DNA from: an uncultured Fluviicola sp.
GTDB lineage: Bacteria > Bacteroidota > Bacteroidia > Flavobacteriales > Crocinitomicaceae
Assembly (NCBI RefSeq): GCF_946478805.1
Contig: NZ_CAMLDC010000040.1
Location: 1-6,542, forward strand
Length of the DNA: 6,542 bases
Direction: 5' to 3'
The first letter of the stretch is position 1; each line of letters starts with the position of its first letter. Under the pieces are notes generated by a model that had not been told where the DNA came from, ran no database searches, and saw nothing but the letters and a program-made list of their open reading frames with translations. Shown piece after piece: positions 1-4,524 of the stretch. Made by a program: the position numbers and the translations under genes.

Positions 1-53
1 AATTCCTAATTCCTAATTCCTAATTCCTAATTCCTAATTCCTAATTCCTAATT
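1..53. repeat. Tandem heptamer array, unit AATTCCT (left of the four-helix-bundle gene)
   Basis: Seven consecutive perfect copies of AATTCCT fill positions 1-49, followed by a partial copy (AATT, 50-53). The window starts inside the array, so its true left end and copy number are unknown. Read rightwards, the unit gives TAA in every frame within 21 bases, so no protein can read from the array into the gene at 97. The array lies about 43 bp upstream of that gene and parallels the AATTCGT array on its other side. Both arrays are in the same orientation and both are followed by ATTAAT. Confidence 0.97.
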
Positions 54-96
54 AATTTATATTTTTTATTATCTTAAAGTAAGAAACGCTATTCAC

Positions 97-453
97 ATGA
101 AAGGAAATATTATTCAAGAAAAAAGCTTTGACTTTGCAGTACAAATTGTAGAAACCTATAAATACCTGGCTTTCGAAAAAAAAGAATTCATCTTGTCAAA
201 ACAACTTTTACGTTCTGGGACATCAATTGGTGCTAACATCTCTGAAGCGATTCGGGGCCAATCTTCGAAAGATTTTATTCATAAACTTCAAATCTCAAGA
301 AAAGAAACAAACGAAACTCTTTATTGGTTAAAATTGCTTGAAAAAACGAAGTATCTGCAAAAGGAAACTGCAGTGAAACTCATTCAAGGTTGCGAAGAGT
401 TGCTAAAAATCCTAACATCAATTATTAAAACATTGGAACTCAAACCCAGATAA
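97..453 (+). CDS. Four-helix-bundle protein of the 23S rRNA intervening-sequence (IVP/S23) family
   Basis: This 118-residue protein has the usual length and full signature of the IVP/S23 four-helix-bundle family (TIGR02436/PF05635). There is an N-terminal helix with EKSFDFAVQIV (8-18), the hallmark LSKQLLRSGTSIGANISEA (33-51), then GQSSKDFIHKL (54-64), a KETNETLYWLKLL helix (69-81) and a final amphipathic helix (about 88-114). The family was first seen encoded inside 23S rRNA intervening sequences. Stand-alone copies like this one have no established function, and no rRNA is visible here. Structural relatives include Avd, the accessory protein of diversity-generating retroelements, which binds nucleic acid and reverse transcriptase; a similar RNA/DNA-binding role is only inference. 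The ATG at 97 is favoured because the family start (N-I-I-x-E-K-S-F) lies right after it. No strong ribosome-binding site is visible. The gene is convergent with the LuxE-like gene, enclosed by 7-bp arrays, and looks richer in A+T than its neighbours. Confidence 0.95.
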   Translation: MKGNIIQEKSFDFAVQIVETYKYLAFEKKEFILSKQLLRSGTSIGANISEAIRGQSSKDFIHKLQISRKETNETLYWLKLLEKTKYLQKETAVKLIQGCEELLKILTSIIKTLELKPR

Positions 454-479
454 TTTTAAATAGGGCAGTTAAGATCAAC

Positions 480-534
480 ATTCGTAATTCGTAATTCGTA
501 ATTCGTAATTCGTAATTCGTAATTCGTAATTCGT
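480..534. repeat. Tandem heptamer array, unit AATTCGT (right of the four-helix-bundle gene)
   Basis: Seven perfect copies of AATTCGT occupy 486-534, preceded by a six-base partial copy (480-485). The array begins 27 bp after the four-helix-bundle stop codon and ends one base before the minus-strand stop codon (536-538) of the LuxE-like gene. It differs from the left array by one base per unit (G for C at position 6), and that difference is fixed in all copies. Read on the minus strand the unit ACGAATT has no stop codon in any frame, whereas on the plus strand it gives TAA in every frame. Confidence 0.97.
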
Positions 535-535
535 A

Positions 536-1510
536 TTAATCCGCCACCAACAAATTGCAGCCCCGTATATCCGAACGGTCAAAACGTCCCATCAGTCGAA
601 GTTTCCCGTCCTCCATCCGTCCCAAATCCTGTGTTTCAATAAACGAACAGGAATAAATATTAGCCAGGTCGATCACATTCACACCTCCTGTTTTGTCTTG
701 TTTCACCGACTCAAAAGGATCATTGACCTCTCTGAGAGAAATTTTCATCCAGGCAGGCAATTCAAATAAACCATGTTTATCGCTGTATGCCTGAGAAAGC
801 AGTTCGCACATTCCGTATTCCGAGGCAATGTATTCACAACCAAATCCGGCAATCAATTCCTGATGCATTTCTTCTTTAGTCATTTCCTTCCGCTTCCCTT
901 TCATTCCTCCGGTTTCAATAACAATTACATCATGAAGATCCGGTTTGAGTTCCGCCAGGTCCAACAAAGCATAAGAAACACCAAAAAGCACTAATTTCTT
1001 TCCGGTCTTTCTTCCCTCCACAACCGCATTCAGTAAACTTTCCGGGCTTTCCAGGTAATAACCGGATAAAGAATTTGTCGTTCCCGCAATCAATTTATCT
1101 ACCATATAGACCAAACTGGATTCCCCTTGCGAGACATAATTCGGCAACAAGGCAAAGATGATCTGGTCTTCCAGTCGCCCCAAAAACTGCTCATAAGTAG
1201 GGATAAAAGAGCGCTCGTAAATGGAAACGTCTGCAACCGGATGCATACTTCGAACCATACCGGTTGTTCCGCTGCTTTTAAAAACCTGCTGAACAGCCTG
1301 GTCATCCGCAATGATCTGATGCGTTTTGAAAAAAGAAATGGGTAAATATGGAATCTCCGAATAATGTTTCGGTTCCGGTCGATTGATCAGTTCCAGGAAA
1401 GTTTTATAAACTGGTACATGTTCTTTCTGAAAATGAAAGACTTCCAGGGAACACTGATTGAAATCTTGTTCTGTGCGAATGGAAAAAATGCGATCGATAA
1501 GCGCTTGCAT
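536..1510 (-). CDS. LuxE-like acyl-protein synthetase / adenylating acyltransferase
   Basis: The 324-residue protein belongs to the LuxE family (PF04443), a branch of the ANL adenylating fold. Visible motifs in order are the phosphate-binding SSGTTG (79-84), ETGGMKGKR (199-207), SEYGMCE (230-236, the A5-like aromatic/Glu motif), TQDLGR (293-298, the A7-like Asp motif) and GRFDRSDIRGCN (308-319, the A8-like hinge). In luminous bacteria LuxE activates a fatty acid with ATP and passes it via a C-terminal cysteine to the LuxC reductase. Cys318, near the end here, could be the equivalent residue, but that is inference. No luxC, luxD, luciferase, carrier protein or polyketide gene is present, so substrate and acceptor are unknown; luminescence should not be assumed. 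The C-terminus ends just after the conserved motif, so the gene appears complete even though its stop abuts the heptamer array. It may have its own promoter at about 1623-1630. No clear Shine-Dalgarno precedes the ATG. Confidence 0.85.
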   Translation of the reverse strand: MQALIDRIFSIRTEQDFNQCSLEVFHFQKEHVPVYKTFLELINRPEPKHYSEIPYLPISFFKTHQIIADDQAVQQVFKSSGTTGMVRSMHPVADVSIYERSFIPTYEQFLGRLEDQIIFALLPNYVSQGESSLVYMVDKLIAGTTNSLSGYYLESPESLLNAVVEGRKTGKKLVLFGVSYALLDLAELKPDLHDVIVIETGGMKGKRKEMTKEEMHQELIAGFGCEYIASEYGMCELLSQAYSDKHGLFELPAWMKISLREVNDPFESVKQDKTGGVNVIDLANIYSCSFIETQDLGRMEDGKLRLMGRFDRSDIRGCNLLVAD

Positions 1511-1589
1511 AGGTAATTTTTCTTAACTCTTTTTAAACAATAAGCTATTGACTATCATTTACTTAACCTTAAATCTGTTTGCAAATTAG

Positions 1590-1605
1590 CGAATTCTCGA
1601 ATTCT
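1590..1605. repeat. Short direct repeat, two copies of CGAATTCT
   Basis: Two perfect back-to-back copies of the 8-mer CGAATTCT lie in the gap between the kinase and LuxE-like genes. Each copy contains the palindrome GAATTC and shares the AATTC core of the heptamer arrays at the other end of the LuxE-like gene. With only two copies, chance or ordinary slippage is a sufficient explanation. Confidence 0.6.
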
Positions 1606-1622
1606 ATCCTTTTTAACTTTCA

Positions 1623-1630
1623 CAAAGATA
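1623..1630 (-). promoter_or_regulatory. Bacteroidota-type -7 box upstream of the LuxE-like gene
   Basis: The minus strand reads TATCTTTG, a perfect match to the Bacteroidota -7 consensus TAnnTTTG. It starts 7 bp after the histidine kinase stop and would give a leader of roughly 105-110 nt for the LuxE-like gene. A convincing -33 TTTG at the usual spacing is not seen; the nearest TTTG (1644-1647) is too close. The call therefore rests on the -7 box and on its position in the 127-bp gap. Confidence 0.45.
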
Positions 1631-1637
1631 GCCGGAA

Positions 1638-2981
1638 TTACTTCAAAGGAAACTTCAGTGAGAAGGTCGTGCCCTTACCTAATTGACTTTTTACCTGAAT
1701 TGTCCCCCCGTGTTCTTCAACAATCAACTTCACATAGTAAAGCCCCAATCCAAACCCTTTCACATCATGTAAATTCCCAGTCGGTACGCGGTAAAATTTA
1801 TCAAAAATCATCTTGAGATCCTCCCGTTTCATCCCGATTCCGTTATCACTTACCGACAAATAGAAGTTCTGTCCATCATCCCATGTACGGATTACAATTT
1901 GCGGAACCGTATTGCAGTATTTCACCGCATTGTCCAATAAATTATAAATGACATTGGTAATATGAACCTCATCCATCATCAAGGTTTCCTTCGTTGCATC
2001 CAGTACCAATTCAATTTCACCACCCTGATCGGTCTGATTGATGTCAAAACTCTCTTTCGCTTCCAAAATCAAATCATGAATGGAGCAAGATTCTTTCTTC
2101 AAGGTCAATTTCTCCCGATCCAATTTCGCAACATTCAACACGCGTTCCACCTGGTTCTCCAAGCGTTTATTTTCCTTGTAAATAATTTCTGCATAACGAT
2201 GTAAGCGATCCGGATCTTCCTTGAAATCACCTCGCAAAAGCAGTTCACTTGAAAGGCCAATGGTCGAAATCGGTGTCTTCAATTCGTGCGTCATATTATT
2301 AATGAAGTCTGTTTTCACCTCCGAAAGCCTTTTCTGTTTCAGGATGACGTTCAGCGTAAACACAAAGAACAAAAACAGGAGCAGTAAGATGAAAACCAAA
2401 TAAAACCATGGATAAAAATCAGTTTTGGCCACATCAATGGTTGTTGAACTTACGTTCGGAAACAGAACCGTGAAATAGTGTCCGTCATTCTTCCATTTCA
2501 ACTGATTGGATGTCTTCCCGACCGAATCATTGTTTGTTACCGAATAGGAAGAATCCTTGGTGTATTTAATCAGATTTCCAAAGACGATCGAATCCGAGTA
2601 ACAATCATAAATTCCATAAACGAAATCCTGATTCAGACTTTGATTGTCGAATTCCCTTTTCAACAGTTGCTCCAGGTAGAACGGATGCAATTCCTCTTCA
2701 ATATCTACCGAAAAATAATTTGGACGGATCTGTTTTACAGCGCCGTACAAGTTTGCGCTGATATCATCTTTCGTGTTGAGTTGCTCCAATACATCCCTCA
2801 ACGCAATATGTGCCCTTTCCGAAAACTGCTTCAGATTTAAACTGTCCTCCCGTTCCTGGATCTGAACCGTCAGTCTTTGCGCTTCCGTGGTTTTGTGAAT
2901 CCAGAACAATTGAATACTCAGAACACTCAGCAATGAGAGTATTCCCAGAATAATTACGGTATTGATTGTTTTGCGATTCAT
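1638..2981 (-). CDS. Membrane-bound two-component sensor histidine kinase
   Basis: This 447-residue protein has a complete HisKA-HATPase_c transmitter. A first transmembrane segment (about 9-28) and a second (about 192-214) enclose a sensor region of roughly 160 residues outside the inner membrane with no recognised fold. The dimerisation/phosphoacceptor helix carries NMTHELKTP (229-237) with the phosphorylated His232. The ATP-binding domain shows the N-box NVIYNLLDNAVKYC (343-356), G1 DNGIGM (379-384), F-box FDKFYRV (393-399) and G2 GFGLGL (409-414). All catalytic residues are present, so it should autophosphorylate and pass phosphate to a response regulator. The overall plan resembles the RprX-type kinases of Bacteroidota, which are normally encoded beside an OmpR-family regulator. 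No response regulator flanks it here: rhodanese lies upstream and the LuxE-like gene downstream. It is therefore an orphan at this locus. It may be co-transcribed with the rhodanese gene 105 bp upstream if the inverted repeat between them does not terminate transcription. Confidence 0.95.
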   Translation of the reverse strand: MNRKTINTVIILGILSLLSVLSIQLFWIHKTTEAQRLTVQIQEREDSLNLKQFSERAHIALRDVLEQLNTKDDISANLYGAVKQIRPNYFSVDIEEELHPFYLEQLLKREFDNQSLNQDFVYGIYDCYSDSIVFGNLIKYTKDSSYSVTNNDSVGKTSNQLKWKNDGHYFTVLFPNVSSTTIDVAKTDFYPWFYLVFILLLLFLFFVFTLNVILKQKRLSEVKTDFINNMTHELKTPISTIGLSSELLLRGDFKEDPDRLHRYAEIIYKENKRLENQVERVLNVAKLDREKLTLKKESCSIHDLILEAKESFDINQTDQGGEIELVLDATKETLMMDEVHITNVIYNLLDNAVKYCNTVPQIVIRTWDDGQNFYLSVSDNGIGMKREDLKMIFDKFYRVPTGNLHDVKGFGLGLYYVKLIVEEHGGTIQVKSQLGKGTTFSLKFPLK

Positions 2982-2994
2982 TCAAAAAATTAAA

Positions 2995-3088
2995 AATTGA
3001 AAAATGGACAATTGAAAAGATTAAAATTCTGATTAGACCAAAATTTTCAGCATTCTCCTTTTCAATTTTAAATTATACATTTTCAATT
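2995..3088. repeat. Imperfect inverted repeat between the rhodanese and kinase genes
   Basis: The left arm (2995-3019) and the reverse complement of the right arm (3058-3088) share the pattern AATTGAAAA-TG-A-AATT followed, after a small insertion in the right arm, by GAAAAG. About 38 bp of AT-rich sequence separates the arms. The right arm runs into the rhodanese stop codon (3087-3089), and the left arm ends about 14 bp before the kinase start. It could be a solo miniature repeat, an mRNA processing or stability hairpin, or AT-rich coincidence. There is no GC-rich stem or clean T-tract, so it is not a typical intrinsic terminator. Confidence 0.5.
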
Positions 3089-3404
3089 AATAAGCCTCCA
3101 TCGAAGGATCAACTTCTTCGATCCAAGCCAAAATCCCACCTTCCAGGTTATACAAATTAGTGTATCCATGCTGCTGCTCTAAAAAGGAAATCACACTGGC
3201 ACTTCTTTTTCCCGAACGACAGTGAACAACTACCTTTTTGTTTTTATCGATCTGACCGAATTCAGCCGGAATATCATTCATTGGAATCAATATTCCATCC
3301 AAGGTACAAATCTCATTTTCGTATGGTTCACGCACGTCGATTAACTGGAAATCCTCATTTCCATCTTTCCATGCTTTCAATTCGCTTACTGTAATACTTT
3401 TCAT
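3087..3404 (-). CDS. Single-domain rhodanese-like sulfurtransferase
   Basis: The 105-residue protein is one complete rhodanese domain of the GlpE/PspE/YgaP type and has no signal peptide, so it should be cytoplasmic. Visible signatures are LIDVREPYE (21-29, the CH2A-like segment) and the active-site loop HCRSGKRS (61-68) with the persulfide-forming Cys62. The six-residue loop after the cysteine fits sulfurtransferases rather than Cdc25-like phosphatases. The C-terminal LEGGILAW (87-94) is the usual domain end. It would transfer sulfane sulfur from thiosulfate, polysulfide or a protein persulfide to an acceptor; the physiological partner cannot be told from context. It is on the same strand as the kinase gene, 105 bp upstream of it. 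Its start lies 3 bp from a TTATTTT/AAAATAA dyad that may hold its promoter or operator. Confidence 0.95.
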   Translation of the reverse strand: MKSITVSELKAWKDGNEDFQLIDVREPYENEICTLDGILIPMNDIPAEFGQIDKNKKVVVHCRSGKRSASVISFLEQQHGYTNLYNLEGGILAWIEEVDPSMEAY

Positions 3405-3407
3405 AGT

Positions 3408-3425
3408 TTATTTTTGTCAAAATAA
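3408..3425. promoter_or_regulatory. AT-rich dyad just upstream of the rhodanese start
   Basis: TTATTTT (3408-3414) and AAAATAA (3419-3425) form a perfect 7-bp inverted repeat around TGTC, ending 3 bp from the rhodanese ATG. On the minus strand it includes TTATTTTG, a 7/8 match to the TAnnTTTG box, although the resulting leader would be very short. On the plus strand it includes TATTTTTG, a full match pointing away from the gene. An operator, a divergent promoter or chance are all possible. Confidence 0.35.
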
Positions 3426-3437
3426 GTTCAAAATGCT

Positions 3438-3457
3438 TGCGCTAAAGCTTCGGCGCA
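3438..3457. repeat. Small GC-rich palindrome in the rhodanese/DUF4197 gap
   Basis: TGCGC (3438-3442) and GCGCA (3453-3457) can pair around a 10-base loop containing AAGCTT. It stands out as GC-rich in an AT-rich gap. There is no T-tract after it on either strand, so it is not an intrinsic terminator. A dispersed REP-like palindrome is possible but cannot be judged from one copy. Confidence 0.35.
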
Positions 3458-3492
3458 GGGTTGAAAAGTTAAAACTCATATCCTTTCTCCCG

Positions 3493-3519
3493 AAAAAAAG
3501 CGACCAGAATGATCGCTTT
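3493..3519 (-). terminator. Intrinsic terminator downstream of the DUF4197 gene
   Basis: On the minus strand a stem AAAGCGA/TCGCTTT (arms 3513-3519 and 3497-3503) extends inward by two more pairs past one mismatch to a 3-base loop. The run of T continues for seven bases through 3493. It lies about 60 bp after the DUF4197 stop codon and before the rhodanese gene, separating the two transcription units. Confidence 0.8.
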
Positions 3520-3578
3520 ACAAAATTACGGAAAAACGTTTACTGAGAATGCTCCTTTTCAAGCAGTTTCAACGATTC

Positions 3579-4310
3579 CTATTTTTTTCCAAATACTTTT
3601 TTGAGCAGGTCTGTTACCTGTGCAGCCGGATCCTTACGGATTTTAGCTTCTTGTTCACTAATCAACAACATCAATCCATCAATTGCTTTTGCTGTAACAT
3701 AAGCCTCCAGGTCCGGATTTTGCTTTGTAACCAAAGGGATCTTGTTGTATTTGGTAACCAAAGGAGTCCAATATTCTGTAACACGTACTTTTTCCATTGC
3801 CGTTTTTACAATTGGTTTGAATTTCTCCGTCAGGGAAGCAGTTGTCTTTTCACGTAAATAATGAGTTGCTGCGGTATCACTTCCGTTCAGGATCGCAAAA
3901 CCGTCACCGACCGACATTCCTTTAACCGCTCCTGCAAATACTTCGTATGCACTTTTTGAAGCTTCCTCAGCTGCGCGATTGACCGATTCTTCAAATTGTG
4001 TAACCTGGGTTTGCATTCCCAATTTTACCAATTTATCCTTCATTTCAGTCGCTTCTGAAGGCCAAGGAATAAAGATCTTCGGATTTTTATAAAAACCATC
4101 TGTCACACCTGCCGCACTGGCTGCTGTTTTAGCACCTGTTGTCAATGCTTCACGCAAACCGCTCACCACCTCATCATTGCTTAATGGGCTTTTGGACGAC
4201 GACGATGACGTAGTTAATTCCTTTCCTTTTGAAACCATTTTCCCTAAGGTTTGTGCAGTTGTCAAATAACTGGTACTGATAAACAATGCAATTGCGATAC
4301 TAATTTTCAT
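3579..4310 (-). CDS. Secreted DUF4197-family protein
   Basis: The 243-residue protein matches the DUF4197 family (PF13852), common in Bacteroidota and Proteobacteria and of unknown function. Residues 1-19 form a signal peptide (MKIS, hydrophobic core, then TTAQ), so the protein is predicted to be exported; there is no lipobox cysteine and no further membrane segment. A low-complexity serine run (about 35-39) links it to the domain. Family-like segments are LSNDEVVSGLREALTTGA (43-60), an IPWPSEA block (81-87), the conserved ESVNRAAEEASKSA (108-121), ILNGSDTAATHYL (140-152) and the FKPIV helix (164-168). The mature protein appears mostly helical. It is probably monocistronic: an intrinsic terminator follows it, another terminator (of the reductase gene) lies upstream, and its 5' region has two strong hairpins. 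Confidence 0.87.
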   Translation of the reverse strand: MKISIAIALFISTSYLTTAQTLGKMVSKGKELTTSSSSSKSPLSNDEVVSGLREALTTGAKTAASAAGVTDGFYKNPKIFIPWPSEATEMKDKLVKLGMQTQVTQFEESVNRAAEEASKSAYEVFAGAVKGMSVGDGFAILNGSDTAATHYLREKTTASLTEKFKPIVKTAMEKVRVTEYWTPLVTKYNKIPLVTKQNPDLEAYVTAKAIDGLMLLISEQEAKIRKDPAAQVTDLLKKVFGKK

Positions 4311-4333
4311 ACAATCTATTTTAAGTCTTTGTT

Positions 4334-4357
4334 AATCTGCTGCTGCAGATTTTTTTT
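4334..4357 (+). terminator. Terminator-shaped hairpin on the plus strand, no obvious gene served
   Basis: AATCTGC (4334-4340) pairs perfectly with GCAGATT (4345-4351) around the loop TGCT, and the T-run continues to 4357, giving an intrinsic-terminator shape on the plus strand. No plus-strand gene lies upstream. The sequence is also in the likely 5' leader of the minus-strand DUF4197 gene, starting 24 bp from its ATG, where it would form a hairpin without a T-tract. It might end an antisense or small RNA, or act in the leader. Confidence 0.5.
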
Positions 4358-4360
4358 ATC

Positions 4361-4375
4361 GAAAGCAGTGCTTTC
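4361..4375. promoter_or_regulatory. Second hairpin in the DUF4197 leader region
   Basis: GAAAGC (4361-4366) and GCTTTC (4370-4375) form a perfect 6-bp stem with a 3-base loop, 9 bp from the preceding hairpin. Both would be transcribed at the 5' end of the DUF4197 mRNA if its promoter lies further right. No known riboswitch class is recognised. The remainder of this 214-bp gap holds the reductase terminator and no convincing gene. Confidence 0.35.
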
Positions 4376-4466
4376 TCTTATTTCTATTAATTGGAAGTCC
4401 AAACCACCCAGATGTTTTGATTCTCTGTTTATTTTTAACGTACGGTAGCACCAAAAATTGTTCCAT

Positions 4467-4500
4467 AAAAAATATGGGGATGCGATACGTGCATCCCCAT
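4467..4500 (-). terminator. Intrinsic terminator downstream of the ferredoxin-NADP reductase gene
   Basis: A perfect 10-bp stem, ATGGGGATGC (4474-4483) with GCATCCCCAT (4491-4500), encloses a 7-base loop. On the minus strand it is followed by A and then six T (4472-4467), the classic intrinsic terminator form. It begins 24 bp after the reductase stop codon, so that gene very likely forms its own transcript. Confidence 0.9.
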
Positions 4501-4524
4501 CAAATATATGAACAATCACTTCGA

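Noticed and set aside
1..534. 23S rRNA intervening sequence or a CRISPR array
   Set aside because: The family is known from 23S intervening sequences, but no rRNA sequence flanks the gene. The repeats are contiguous heptamers with no spacers, so CRISPR is excluded.
97..534. Diversity-generating retroelement
   Set aside because: The four-helix-bundle protein resembles Avd in fold, but there is no reverse transcriptase, template repeat or variable repeat in the window. Stand-alone S23-type sequence features fit better.
536..1510. Bioluminescence (lux) locus
   Set aside because: Only a LuxE-family gene is present. luxA, luxB, luxC and luxD are absent, and stand-alone LuxE homologues occur in non-luminous Bacteroidota.
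2478..2840. Plus-strand 120-codon open frame
   Set aside because: It is antisense to the sensor region of the histidine kinase, has no family signature, and has no promoter or Shine-Dalgarno.
2764..2985. Minus-strand 73-codon frame overlapping the kinase start
   Set aside because: It is a shifted frame of the same strand. The kinase frame has a membrane helix and continuous domain structure, so this is a shadow rather than a frameshift.
4316..4519. Minus-strand 67-codon open frame upstream of the DUF4197 gene
   Set aside because: It runs through the reductase terminator and both leader hairpins, and its composition is not protein-like. The bases are better explained as regulatory sequence.
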